Under the pieces are notes generated by a model. It was given only the letters and a program-made list of their open reading frames with translations, made no database searches and was not told where the DNA came from. A stretch of DNA of 64,000 bases from Mastigias papua (lineage: Eukaryota; Cnidaria; Scyphozoa; Rhizostomeae; Mastigiidae), in assembly GCA_964019165.1 (NCBI GenBank), contig OZ025277.1, positions 7,972,889 through 8,036,888 on the forward strand, written 5' to 3'. Shown piece by piece: positions 1 to 14,246 of this stretch (the first letter of the stretch is position 1; the number at the start of each line of letters is the position of its first letter). Position numbers and translations under genes: made by a program.

Positions 1-354
1 CTTTGGCTACGCTAAGGGAGTATTATAGCAAGCTGTTTCAAGCATTGTACTTTACTGTATGTATAGTGGTAAATGTGGGAAAAACTGGAACACTTTAAAA
101 TTTGTATCTAAAGTTAGGTCAAATTTGCAATACTTTCAATATGTAATATAATGGAATTGATGTTGTATAATGGCAACAGAAAATGAAATTTTACTCAAAA
201 TTTTGAAATTGGCTACACTTAGTGAGTATTATAGAAAGCTTTTTCAAGCATTGTATTTTACTGTATGTATAGTGGCAAATGTGGGAAAAATTCGAACGCT
301 TTCAAATTTGTATCTAAAGTTAGGTCAAATGTGCAATACTTTCAATTTGTAATA

Positions 355-3300
355 TAATGGAATGGAGGTTGGATAGTGGCAACAGAAAATTAGATTTTAC
401 TCAAACTTGTGACATTGGCGACACTTAGGGAGTATTATAGAAAGCTTTTTCAAGCATTGTACGTTACTGTATGTATAGTGGCAAATGTGGGAAAAATTGA
501 AACACTTTAAAATTTGTATCTAAAGTTAGGTGAAATTTGCAATACTTTCAATATGTAATATAATGGAATTGAAGTTGTATAGTGGCAACAGGAAGTGAAA
601 TTTTACTCGAAATTTTGACTTTGGCTACGCTAAGGGAGTATTATAGCAAGCTTTTTCAAGCATTGTACTTTACTGTATGTATAGTGGCAAATGTGGGAAC
701 AATTGGAACACTTTCAAATTTGTATCTAAACGTAGGTCAAGTTTGCAATACTTTCAATATGTAATATAATGGAATTGAAGATGTATAGTGGCAACAGGAA
801 ATGAAATTTTACTCGAGATTTTGACTTTGGCTACGCTAAGGGAGTATTATAGCAAGCTTTGTCAAGCATTGTACTTTACTGTATGTATAGTGGCAAATGT
901 GGGAACAATTGGAACACTTAAAAATTTGTGTCTAAAATTAGGTCAAATTTGCAATACTTTCAATTTGTAATATAATGGAATGGAGGTTGGATAGTGGCAA
1001 CAGAAAATTAGAGTTTACTCAAACTTGTGACATTGGCTACACTTAGGGAGTATTATAGCAAGCTTTTTCAAGCATTGTACTTTACTGTATGTATGGTGGC
1101 AAATGTGGGAAAAATTGGAACACTTTAAAATTTGTATCTAAAGTTAGGTCAAATTTGCAATACTTTCAATATGTAATATAATGGAATTGAAGTTGTATAG
1201 TGGCAACAGGAAGTGAAATTTTACACGAAATTTTGACTTTGGCTACGCTAAGGGAGTATTATAGCAAGCTTTTTCAAGCATTGTACTTTACTGTATGTAT
1301 AGTGGCAAATGTGGGAACAATTGGAACACTTTAAAATTTGTATCTAAAATTAGGTCAAGTTTGCAATACTTTCAATTTGTAATATAATGGAATTGAAGAT
1401 GTATAGTGGCAACAGGAAATGAAATTTTACTCGAGATTTTGACTTTGGCTACGCTAAGGGAGTATTATAGCAAGCTTTGTCAAGCATTGTACTTTACTGT
1501 ATGTATGGTGGCAAATGTGGGAAAAATTGGAACACTTTAAAATTTGTATCTAAAGTTAGGTCAAATTTGCACTACTTTCAATATGTAATATAATGGAATT
1601 GAAGTTGTATAGTGGCAACAGGAAGTGAAATTTTACACGAAATTTTGACTTTGGCTACGCTAAGGGAGTATTATAGCAAGCTTTTTCAAGCATTGTACTT
1701 TACTGTATGTATAGTGGCAAATGTGGGAACAATTGGAACACTTTAAAATTTGTATCTAAAATTAGGTCAAGTTTGCAATACTTTCAATATGTAATATAAT
1801 GGAATTGAAGATGTATAGTGGCAACAGGAAATGAAATTTTACTCGAGATTTTGACTTTGGCTACGCTAAGGGAGTATTATAGCAAGCTTTGTCAAGCATT
1901 GTACTTTACTGTATGTATAGTGGCAAATGTGGGAACAATTGGAGCACTTTAAAATTTGTGTCTAAAATTAGGTCAAATTTGCAATACTTTCAATTTGTAA
2001 TATAATGGAATAGAGGTTGGATAGTGGCAACAGAAAATTAGATTTTACTCAAACTTGTGACATTGGCGACACTTAGGGAGTATTATAGAAAGCTTTTTCA
2101 AGCATTGTACGTTACTGTATGTATAGTGGCAAATGTGGGAAAAATTGAAACACTTTAAAATTTGTATCTAAAGTTAGGTGAAATTTGCAATACTTTCAAT
2201 ATGTAATATAATGGAATTGAAGTTGTATAGTGGCAACAGGAAGTGAAATTTTACTCGAAATTTTGACTTTGGCTACGCTAAGGGAGTATTATAGCAAGCT
2301 TTTTCAAGCATTGTACTTTACTGTATGTATAGTGGCAAATGTGGGAACAATTGGAACACTTTCAAATTTGTATCTAAACGTAGGTCAAGTTTGCAATACT
2401 TTCAATATGTAATATAATGGAATTGAAGATGTATAGTGGCAACAGGAAATGAAATTTTACTCGAGATTTTGACTTTGGCTACGCTAAGGGAGTATTATAG
2501 CAAGCTTTGTCAAGCATTGTACTTTACTGTATGTATAGTGGCAAATGTGGGAACAATTGGAACACTTAAAAATTTGTGTCTAAAATTAGGTCAAATTTGC
2601 AATACTTTCAATTTTTAATATAATGGAATGGAGGTTGGATAGTGGCAACAAAAAATTAGAGTTTACTCAAACTTGTGACATTGGCTACACTTAGGGAGTA
2701 TTATAGCAAGCTTTTTCAAACATTGTACTTTACTGTATGTATGGTGGCAAATGTGGGAAAAATTGGAACACTTTAAAATTTGTATCTAAACGTTAGTCAA
2801 GTTTGCAATACTTTCAATATGTAATATAATGGAATTGAAGATGTATAGTGGCAACAGGAAATGAAATTTTACTCGAGATTTTGAATTTGGCTACGCTAAG
2901 GGAGTATTATAGCAAGCTTTGTCAAGCATTGTACTTTACTGTATGTATAGTGGCAAATGTGGGAACAATTGGAACACTTAAAAATTTGTGTCTAAAATTA
3001 GGTCAAATTTGCAATACTTTCAATTTGTAATATAATGGAATGGAGGTTGGATAGTGGCAACAGAAAATTAGAGTTTACTCAAACTTGTGACATTGGCTAC
3101 ACTTAGGGAGTATTATAGCAAGCTTTTTCAAGCATTGTACTTTACTGTATGTATGGTGGCACATGTGGGAAAAATTGGAACACTTTAAAATTTGTATCTA
3201 AAGTTAGGTCAAATTTGCAATACTTTCAATATGTAATATAATGGAATTGAAGTTGTATAGTGGCAACAGGAAGTGAAATTTTACACGAAATTTTGACTTT

Positions 3301-5300
3301 GGCTACGCTAAGGGAGTATTATAGCAATCTTTTTCAAGCATTGTACTTTACTGTATGTATAGTGGCAAATGTGGGAACAATTGGAACACTTTAAAATTTG
3401 TGTCTAAAATTAGGTCAAATTTGCAATACTTTCAATTTGTAATATAATGGAATGGAGGTTGGATAGTGGCAACAGAAAATTAGAGTTTACTCAAACTTGT
3501 GACATTGGCTACACTTAGGGAGTATTATAGCAAGCTTTTTCAAGCATTGTACTTTACTGTATGTATGGTGGCAAATGTGGGAAAAATAGGAACACTTTCA
3601 AATTTGTATCTAAACGTAGGTCAAGTTTGCAATACTTTCAATATGTAATATAATGGAATTGAAGATGTATAGTGGCAACAGGAAATGAAATTTTACTCGA
3701 GATTTTGAATTTGGCTACGCTAAGGGAGTATTATAGCAAGCTTTGTCAAGCATTGTACTTTACTGTATGTATAGTGGCAAATGTGGGAACAATTGGAACA
3801 CTTAAAAATTTGTGTCTAAAATTAGGTCAAATTTGCAATACTTTCAATTTGTAATATAATGGAATGGAGGTTGGATAGTGGCAACAGAAAATTAGAGTTT
3901 ACTCAAACTTGTGACATTGGTTACACTTAGGGAGTATTATAGCAAGCTTTTTCAAGCATTGTACTTTACTGTATGTATGGTGGCAAATGTGGGAAAAATT
4001 GGAACACTTTAAAATTTGTATCTAAAGTTAGGTCAAATTTGCAATACTTTCAATATGTAATATAATGGAATTGAAGTTGTATAGTGGCAACAGGAAGTGA
4101 AATTTTACACGAAATTTTGACTTTGGCTACGCTAAGGGAGTATTATAGCAAGCTTTTTCAAGCATTGTACTTTACTGTATGTATAGTAGCAAATGTGGGA
4201 ACAATTGGAACACTTTAAAATTTGTATCTAAAATTAGGTCAAGTTTGCAATACTTTCAATATGTAATATAATGGAATTGAAGATGTATAGTGGCAACAGG
4301 AAATGAAATTTTACTCGAGATTTTGACTTTGGCCACGCTAAGGGAGTATTATAGCAAGCTTTGTCAAGCATTGTACTTTACTGTATGTATAGTGGCAAAT
4401 GTGGGAACAATTGGAGCACTTTAAAATTTGTGTCTAAAATTAGGTCAAATTTGCAATACTTTCAATATGTAATATAATGGAATGGAGGTTGAATAGTGGC
4501 AACAGAAAATGAAAGTTTACTCACAAGATTGACATTGGCTACACTTAAAAAGTATTATAGCAAGCTTTTTCAAGCATTGTACTTTACTGTTTGTATAGTG
4601 GTAAATGTGGGAAAAATTGGATCACTTTAAAATTTGTATCTAAAATATGGTCAAATTTTCAATACTTTCAATATCTAATATAATGGAATGGAGGTTGAAT
4701 AGTGGCAACAGAAAATTAGATTTTACTCAAACTTGTGACATTGGCTACACTTAGGGTGTATTATAGCAAGTTTTGTCAAGCATTGTACTTTACTGTATGT
4801 ATAGTGGCAAATGTGGGACAAATTGGAACACTTTCAAATTTGTATCTAAAGTTAGGTCAAATGTGCAATACTTTCAATTTGTAATATAATGGAATGGAGG
4901 TTGGATAGTGGCAACAGAAAATTAGATTTTACTCAAACTTGTGACATTGGCGACACTTAGGGAGTATTATAGAAAGCTTTTTCAAGCATTGTACGTTACT
5001 GTATGTATAGTGGCAAATGTGGGAAAAATTGAAACACTTTAAAATTTGTATCTAAAGTTAGGTGAAATTTGCAATACTTTCAATATGTAATATAATGGAA
5101 TTGAAGTTGTATAGTGGCAACAGGAAGTGAAATTTTACTCGAAATTTTGACTTTGGCTACGCTAAGGGAGTATTATAGCAAGCTTTTTCAAGCATTGTAC
5201 TTTACTGTATGTATAGTGGCAAATGTGGGAAGAATTGGAACACTTTCAAATTTGTATCTAAACGTAGGTCAAATTTGCAATACATTCAATTTGTAATATA
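355..5300. repeat. 8-monomer higher-order repeat in satellite A
   Basis: A 1,648-bp block (8 x 206) recurs. The variant monomer with the word acattggcgacacttaggg is seen near 410, 2,060 and 4,950, and the monomers starting at 582 and 788 reappear nearly unchanged at 2,230 and 2,436. Neighbouring monomers differ more from each other than the same monomer does one block away, which is the signature of block-wise amplification by unequal exchange. Confidence 0.8.
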
Positions 5301-6112
5301 ATGGAATTGAAGTTGTATAGTGGCAAGAGAAAATGAAATTTTACTCAAAATATTGACATTGGCTACACTAAGGGATTATCATAGCTAGCTGTATCAAGCA
5401 TTGTACTTTACTGTATGTATAGTGGCAAATGTTTGATAAATTGCAAAACTTTACAATTTGTATCTAAAGTCAGGCCAAATTTGCAATACTTTCAATATGT
5501 AATATAATGGAATGTAGGTTATATAGTGGCAACAGAAAATGACATTTTACTCAAGATTTTGACATTGGTTACACTATGGGAGTATTATAGCAAGCTTTTT
5601 CAAGCATTGTACTTTACTGTATGTATGGTGGTAAATGTGGGAAAAATTGGAACACTTTAAAATTTGTATCTAAAGTTAGGTCAAATTTGCAATACATTCA
5701 ATGTGTAATATAATGGAATTGAAGTTGTATAGTGGCAACAGAAAATGAAATTTTACTCAAAATTTTGACATTGGCTACACTTAGGGAGTATTATAGCAAG
5801 CTTTGTCAAGAATTGTACTTTACTGTATGTATAGTGCCATATGTGGGAAAACTTGGAACACTTTAAAATTTGTATATAAAGTTAGGTCAAATTTGTACTA
5901 CTTTCATTGTGTAATATAATGGAATGGAGGTTGTATAGTGGCAACAGAAAATTAGATTTTACTCAAACTTGTGACATTGGCTACACTTAGGGAGTATTAT
6001 AGCAAGCTTTTTCAAGGAGTGTACTTTACTGTATGTATAGTGGCAAATGTGGGAAAAATTTGAACACTTTAAAATTTGTATCTAAAGTCAGGTCAAATTT
6101 GCAATACTTTCA

Positions 6113-6268
6113 ATAAGTATTATATATTGGAGATGACGTTGCGTATTCGTTTGAAGTAGAAATTTTGTATACATTGTATCCCTGATGTTGAGGTAAGAAG
6201 CTTGCCTCGTGCTTTTGCTGACAATGGCGATCTAACTTCGTGTGTACTGCTCTCTCAATAGTTTTATC
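6113..6268. repeat. ~156-bp non-satellite block inside a monomer, copy 1
   Basis: The monomer is interrupted after caatactttcaata by sequence unrelated to the satellite, containing gagatgacgttgcgtattcg and ctaacttcgtgtgtactgct, and the satellite resumes at tataatggaatggagg. The same block occurs at 14,091-14,246 with only a few differences. No terminal inverted repeat or clear target duplication was found. It may be an old insertion carried along as the array expanded. Confidence 0.8.
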
Positions 6269-6279
6269 AATATAATGGA

Positions 6280-9200
6280 ATGGAGGTTGGATAGTGGCAA
6301 CAGAAAATGAAATTTTACTCAAAATTGTGACATTGGCTACACTTAGGGAGTATCATAGCAGGCTTTTCAAGCATTGTACTTTACTGTATGTATAGTGGCA
6401 AATGTGGGAAAAATTGTAAAACTTTAGAATTTGTATCTAAAGTCAGGTCAACTTTGCAATACTGTGAATATATAATATAATGGAATGGAGGTTGGATAGT
6501 GGCAACAGAAAATTAAATTTTACTAAAAATTGTGACATTGGCTACACTAAGGGATTATCATAGCTAGCTGTATCAAGCATTGTACTGTACTCTATGTATA
6601 GTGGCAAATGTGGGATAAATTGCAAAACTTTACAATTTGTATCTAAAGTCAGGCCAAATTTGCAATACGTTCAATATGTAATTTAATGGAATTGAAGTTG
6701 TATAGTGGCAACAGAAAATTAAATTTTACTCAAGAATTTTGACATTGGCTACACTTAAGGAGTATTATAGCAAGATTTGTCAAGCATTGTACTTTACTGT
6801 TTGTATAGTGCCATATGTGGCAAAAATTGGAACACTTTAAAATTTGTATCTAAAGTTAGGTCAAAGTTGCAATACTTTCAATATGTAATATAATGGAATT
6901 GAAGTTGTATAGTGGCAACAGAAAATGAAATTTTACTCAAAATTTTGACATTGGCTACACTTAGGGAGTATCATAGCAGGCTTTTCAAGCATTGTACTTT
7001 ACTGTATGTATAGTGGCAAATGTGGGAAAAATTGTAAAACTTTAGAATTTGTATATAAAGTCAGGTCAACTTTGCAATACTGTGAATATATAATATAATG
7101 GAATGGAGGTTGGATAGTGGCAACAGAAAAGTAAATTTTACTAAATATTGTGACATTGGCTACACTAAGGGATTATCATGGCTAGCTGTATCAAGCATTG
7201 TACTTTACTGTATGTATAGTGGCAAATGTGGGATAAATTGCAAAACTTTACAATTTGTATCTAAAGTCAGGCAAAATTTGCAATACTTTCAATATGTAAT
7301 ATAATGGAAAGGAGGTTGTATAGTGGCAACAGAAAATTAAAGTTTACTTAAAATTTTGACATTGGCTACACTTAGGGAGTATTATAGCAAGCTTTTTCAA
7401 GCATTGTACTTTACTGTATGTATAGTGCCATATGTGGGAAAACTTGGAACACTTTAAAATTTGTATATAAAGTTAGGTCAAATTTGTACTACTTTCATTG
7501 TGTAATATAATGGAATGGAGGTTGGATAGTGGCAACAGAAAATTAGATTTTACTCAAACTTGTGACATTGGCTACACTTTGGGAGTATTATAGCAAGCTC
7601 TTTCAAGTATTGTACTTTACTGTATGTATAGTGGCAAATGTGGGAAAACTTGGAACACTTTAAAATTTGTATCTAAAGTTAGGTCAAATTTGCAATACTT
7701 GCAATATGTAATATAATGGAATTGAAGTTGTATAGTGGCAAGAGCAAATGAAAGTTTACTCAAAATATTGACATTGGCTACACATAGGGAGTATTATAGC
7801 AAGCTTGTTCAAGCATTGTACTTTACTGTTTGTATAGTGGTAAATGTGGGAAAAATTGGAACACTTTAAAATTTGTATCTAAAGTTAGGTCAAATTTGCA
7901 ATACGTTCAATATGTAATTTAATGGAATTGAAGGTGTATAGTGGCAACAGAAAATTAAATTTTACTCAAAAATTTTGACTTTGGCTACACTTAAGGAGCA
8001 TTATAGCAAGATTTTTCAAGCATTGTACTTTACTGTGTGTATAGTGCCATATGTGGCAAAAATTGGAACACTTTAACATTTGTATCTAAAGGTAGGTCAA
8101 AGTTGCAATACTTTCAATATGTAATATAATGCAATTGAAGTTGTATAGTGGCAACAGACAATGACATTTTACTCAAAATTTTGACATTAGCTACACTTAG
8201 GGAGTATCATAGCAAGCTTTTTCAAGCATTGTACTTTACTGTATGTATAGTGGCAAATGTGGGAAAAATTGCAAAACTTTAGAATTTGTATCTAAAGTCA
8301 GGTCAAATTTGGAATACTGTGAATATATAATATAATGTAATGGAGGTTGGATAGTGGCAACAGAAAATTAAATTTTACTAAAAATTGTGACAGTGGCCAC
8401 ACTAAGGGATTATCATAGCTAGCTGTATCAAGCATTGTACTTTACTGTATGTATAGTGGCAAATGTGGGATAAATTGCAAAACTTTACAATTTGTATCTA
8501 AAGTCAGGCCAAATTTGCAATACTTTCACTATGTAATATAATCGACTGGAGGTTGTATAGTGGCAACAGAAAATTAAAGTTTACTTAAAATTTTGACATT
8601 GGCTACACTTAGGGAGTATTATAGCAAGCTTTTTCAAGCATTGTACTTTACTGTATGTAAAGTGGTAAATGTGTGAAAAATTGGAACACTTTAAAATTTG
8701 TATCTAAAGTTAGGTCAAATTTGCAATACTTTTAATATGTAATATAATGGAATTGAAGTTGTATAGTGGCAACAGAAAATGAAATTTTACTAAAATTTTG
8801 ACATTGGCTACACTTAGGGAGTATCATAGCAGGCTTTTCAAGCATTGTACTTTACTGTATGTATAGTGGCAAATGTGGGAAAAATTGTAAAACTTTAGAA
8901 TTTGTATCTAAAGTCAGGTCAACTTTGCAATACTGTGAATATATAATATAATGGAATGGAGGTTGGATAGTGGCAACAGAAAAGTAAATTTTACTAAATA
9001 TTGTGACATTGGCTACACTAAGGGATTATCATGGCTAGCTGTATCAAGCATTGTACTTTACTGTATGTATAGTGGCAAATGTGGGATAAATTGCAAAACT
9101 TTACAATTTGTATCTAAAGTCAGGCAAAATTTGCAATACTTTCAATATGTAATATAATGGAAAGGAGGTTGTATAGTGGCAACAGAAAATTAAAGTTTAC

Positions 9201-12200
9201 TTAAAATTTTGACATTGGCTACACTTAGGGAGTATTATAGCAAGCTTTTTCAAGCATTGTACTTTACTGTATGTATAGTGCCATATGTGGGAAAACTTGG
9301 AACACTTTAAAATTTGTATATAAAGTTAGGTCAAATTTGTACTACTTTCATTGTGTAATATAATGGAATGGAGGTTGGATAGTGGCAACAGAAAATTAGA
9401 TTTTACTCAAACTTGTGACATTGGCTACACTTTGGGAGTATTATAGCAAGCTCTTTCAAGTATTGTACTTTACTGTATGTATAGTGGCAAATGTGGGAAA
9501 ACTTGGAACACTTTAAAATTTGTATCTAAAGTTAGGTCAAATTTGCAATACTTGCAATATGTAATATAATGGAATTGAAGTTGTATAGTGGCAAGAGCAA
9601 ATGAAAGTTTACTCAAAATATTGACATTGGCTACACATAGGGAGTATTATAGCAAGCTTGTTCAAGCATTGTACTTTACTGTTTGTATAGTGGTAAATGT
9701 GGGAAAAATTGGAACACTTTAAAATTTGTATCTAAAGTTAGGTCAAATTTGCAATACGTTCAATATGTAATTTAATGGAATTGAAGGTGTATAGTGGCAA
9801 CAGAAAATTAAATTTTACTCAAAAATTTTGACTTTGGCTACACTTAAGGAGCATTATAGCAAGATTTTTCAAGCATTGTACTTTACTGTTTGTATAGTGC
9901 CATATGTGGCAAAAATTGGAACACTTTAACATTTGTATCTAAAGGTAGGTCAAAGTTGCAATACTTTCAATATGTAATATAATGCAATTGAAGTTGTATA
10001 GTGGCAACAGACAATGACATTTTACTCAAAATTTTGACATTAGCTACACTTAGGGAGTATCATAGCAAGCTTTTTCAAGCATTGTACTTTACTGTATGTA
10101 TAGTGGCAAATGTGGGAAAAATTGCAAAACTTTAGAATTTGTATCTAAAGTCAGGTCAAATTTGGAATACTGTGAATATATAATATAATGTAATGGAGGT
10201 TGGATAGTGGCAACAGAAAATTAAATTTTACTAAAAATTGTGACAGTGGCCACACTAAGGGATTATCATAGCTAGCTGTATCAAGCATTGTACTTTACTG
10301 TATGTATAGTGGCAAATGTGGGAAAAATTGCAAAACTTTAGAATTTGTATCTAAAGTCAGGTCAAATTTGGAATACTGTGAATATATAATATAATGTAAT
10401 GGAGGTTGGATAGTGGCAACAGAAAATTAAATTTTACTAAAAATTGTGACAGTGGCCACACTAAGGGATTATCATAGCTAGCTGTATCAAGCATTGTACT
10501 TTACTGTATGTATAGTGGCAAATGTGGGATAAATTGCAAAACTTTACAATTTGTATCTAAAGTCAGGCCAAATTTGCAATACTTTCACTATGTAATATAA
10601 TCGACTGGAGGTTGTATAGTGGCAACAGAAAATTAAAGTTTACTTAAAATTTTGACATTGGCTACACTTAGGGAGTATTATAGCAAGCTTTTTCAAGCAT
10701 TGTACTTTACTGTATGTAAAGTGGTAAATGTGTGAAAAATTGGAACACTTTAAAATTTGTATCTAAAGTTAGGTCAAATTTGCAATACTTTTAATATGTA
10801 ATATAATGGAATTGAAGTTGTATAGTGGCAACAGAAAATGAAATTTTACTAAAATTTTGACATTGGCTACACTTAGGGAGTATCATAGCAGGCTTTTCAA
10901 GCATTGTACTTTACTGTATGTATAGTGGCAAATGTGGGAAAAATTGTAAAACTTTAGAATTTGTATCTAAAGTCAGGTCAACTTTGCAATACTGTGAATA
11001 TATAATATAATGGAATGGAGGTTGGATAGTGGCAACAGAAAAGTAAATTTTACTAAATATTGTGACATTGGCTACACTAAGGGATTATCATGGCTAGCTG
11101 TATCAAGCATTGTACTTTACTGTATGTATAGTGGCAAATGTGGGATAAATTGCAAAACTTTACAATTTGTATCTAAAGTCAGGCAAAATTTGCAATACTT
11201 TCAATATGTAATATAATGGAAAGGAGGTTGTATAGTGGCAACAGAAAATTAAAGTTTACTTAAAATTTTGACATTGGCTACACTTAGGGAGTATTATAGC
11301 AAGCTTTTTCAAGCATTGTACTTTACTGTATGTATAGTGCCATATGTGGGAAAACTTGGAACACTTTAAAATTTGTATATAAAGTTAGGTCAAATTTGTA
11401 CTACTTTCATTGTGTAATATAATGGAATGGAGGTTGGATAGTGGCAACAGAAAATTAGATTTTACTCAAACTTGTGACATTGGCTACACTTTGGGAGTAT
11501 TATAGCAAGCTCTTTCAAGTATTGTACTTTACTGTATGTATAGTGGCAAATGTGGGAAAACTTGGAACACTTTAAAATTTGTATCTAAAGTTAGGTCAAA
11601 TTTGCAATACTTGCAATATGTAATATAATGGAATTGAAGTTGTATAGTGGCAAGAGCAAATGAAAGTTTACTCAAAATATTGACATTGGCTACACATAGG
11701 GAGTATTATAGCAAGCTTGTTCAAGCATTGTACTTTACTGTTTGTATAGTGGTAAATGTGGGAAAAATTGGAACACTTTAAAATTTGTATCTAAAGTTAG
11801 GTCAAATTTGCAATACGTTCAATATGTAATTTAATGGAATTGAAGGTGTATAGTGGCAACAGAAAATTAAATTTTACTCAAAAATTTTGACTTTGGCTAC
11901 ACTTAAGGAGCATTATAGCAAGATTTTTCAAGCATTGTACTTTACTGTGTGTATAGTGCCATATGTGGCAAAAATTGGAACACTTTAACATTTGTATCTA
12001 AAGGTAGGTCAAAGTTGCAATACTTTCAATATGTAATATAATGCAATTGAAGTTGTATAGTGGCAACAGACAATGACATTTTACTCAAAATTTTGACATT
12101 AGCTACACTTAGGGAGTATCATAGCAAGCTTTTTCAAGCATTGTACTTTACTGTATGTATAGTGGCAAATGTGGGAAAAATTGCAAAACTTTAGAATTTG

Positions 12201-12700
12201 TATCTAAAGTCAGGTCAAATTTGGAATACTGTGAATATATAATATAATGTAATGGAGGTTGGATAGTGGCAACAGAAAATTAAATTTTACTAAAAATTGT
12301 GACAGTGGCCACACTAAGGGATTATCATAGCTAGCTGTATCAAGCATTGTACTTTACTGTATGTATAGTGGCAAATGTGGGATAAATTGCAAAACTTTAC
12401 AATTTGTATCTAAAGTCAGGCCAAATTTGCAATACTTTCACTATGTAATATAATCGACTGGAGGTTGTATAGTGGCAACAGAAAATTAAAGTTTACTTAA
12501 AATTTTGACATTGGCTACACTTAGGGAGTATTATAGCAAGCTTTTTCAAGCATTGTACTTTACTGTATGTAAAGTGGTAAATGTGTGAAAAATTGGAACA
12601 CTTTAAAATTTGTATCTAAAGTTAGGTCAAATTTGCAATACTTTTAATATGTAATATAATGGAATTGAAGTTGTATAGTGGCAACAGAAAATGAAATTTT
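6280..12700. repeat. 9-monomer higher-order repeat (1,853 bp) in satellite A
   Basis: An almost identical 1,853-bp block of nine monomers repeats here. The same 68-codon frame starts at 7,098, 8,951 and 11,010. The last interval is 2,059 bp, that is 1,853 plus one extra monomer, explained by a local monomer duplication visible around 10,200-10,410. The high identity between blocks points to recent amplification. Confidence 0.85.
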
Positions 12701-14090
12701 ACTAAAATTTTGACATTGGCTACACTTAGGGAGTATTATAGCCAGCTTTTTCACGCATTGTACTTTACTGTATGTATAGTGCCATATTTGGGAAAAATTG
12801 GAACACTTTAAAATTTGTATATAAAGTTAGGTCAAATTTGTAATACTTTCATTGTGTAATATAATGGAATGGAGGTTGTATAGTGGCAACAGAAAATTAG
12901 ATTTTACTCAAACTTGTGACATTGGCTACACTTTGGGAGTATTATAGCAAGCTTTTTCAAGTATTGTACTTTACTGTATGTATAGTGGCAAATGTGGGAA
13001 AACTTGGAACACTTTAAAATTTGTATCTAAAGTTAGGTCAAATTTGCAATACTTGCAATATGTAATATAATGGAATTGAAGTTGTATAGTGGCAACAGCA
13101 CATGAAAGTTTACTCAAAAATATTCACATTGGCTACACATAGGGAGTATTATAGCAAGCTTGTTCAAGCATTGTACTTTACTGTTTGTATAGTGGTAAAT
13201 GTGGGAAAAATTGGAACACTTTAAAATTTGTATCTAAAGTTAGGTCAAATTTGCAATACGTTCAATATCTAATTTAATGGAATTGAAGTTGTATAGTGGC
13301 AACAGAAAATTAAATTTTACTGACAAATTTTGACATTGGCTACACTTAAGGAGTATTATAGCAAGATGTTTCAAGCATTATACTTTACTGTATGTATAGT
13401 GCCATATGTGGGAACGATTGGAACACTTTAAAATTTGTATCTAAAGTTAGCTCAAAGTTGCAATACTTGCAATATGTAATATAATGGAATTGAAGTTGTA
13501 TAGTGGCAACAGACAATGAAATTTTACTCAAAATGTTGACATTGGCTACACTCAGGGAGTATCATAGCAAGCTTTTTCAAGCATTGTACTTTACTGTATG
13601 TATAGTGGCAAATGTGGGAAAAATTGCAAAACTTTAGAATTTGTATCTAAAGTCAGGTCAAATTTGCAATACTGTGAATATGTAATATAATGGAATGGAG
13701 GTTGGATAGTGGCAACAGAAAATTAAATTTTACTAAAAAGTGTGACATTGGCTACACTAAGGGATTATCATAGCTAGCTGTATCAGGCATTGTACTTTAC
13801 TGTATATATAGTGGCAAATGTGGGATAAATTGCAAAACATTACAATTTGTATCTAAAATCAGGCCAAATTTGCAATACTTTCAATATGTAATATAATGGA
13901 ATGGAGGTTGTATAGTGGCAACAGAAAATTAAAGTTTACTTAAAATTTTGACATTGGCTACACTTAGGGAGTATTATAGCAAGCTTTTTCAAGCATTGTA
14001 CTTTACTCTATGTAAACTGGTAAATGTGGGAAAAATTGGAACACTTTAAAATTTGTATCTAAAGTCAGGTCAAATTTGCAATACTTTCAA

Positions 14091-14246
14091 TAAGTATTAT
14101 ATGTTGGAGATGACGTTGCGTATTCGTTTGAAGTAGAAATTTTGTATACATTGTATCCCTGATGTTGAGGTAATAAGCTTGCCTCGTGCTTTTGCTAACA
14201 ATGGCGATCTAACTTCGTGTGTACTGCTCTCTCAATAGTTTTATCA
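14091..14246. repeat. ~156-bp non-satellite block inside a monomer, copy 2
   Basis: Second copy of the block seen at 6,113, at the same place in the monomer and with the same junctions. The shared position implies a single original insertion followed by duplication, not two independent events. Confidence 0.8.

Noticed and set aside
582..5296. A conserved 60-residue ORF in many satellite A monomers
   Set aside because: It mostly starts at GTG, is broken by TAA in many monomers, and its conservation follows from the DNA being a recent tandem repeat.
7098..11216. Identical 68-residue ORFs at 7,098, 8,951 and 11,010
   Set aside because: They are the same monomer inside a 1,853-bp higher-order repeat, in a different frame from the ORF above. 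No protein features.
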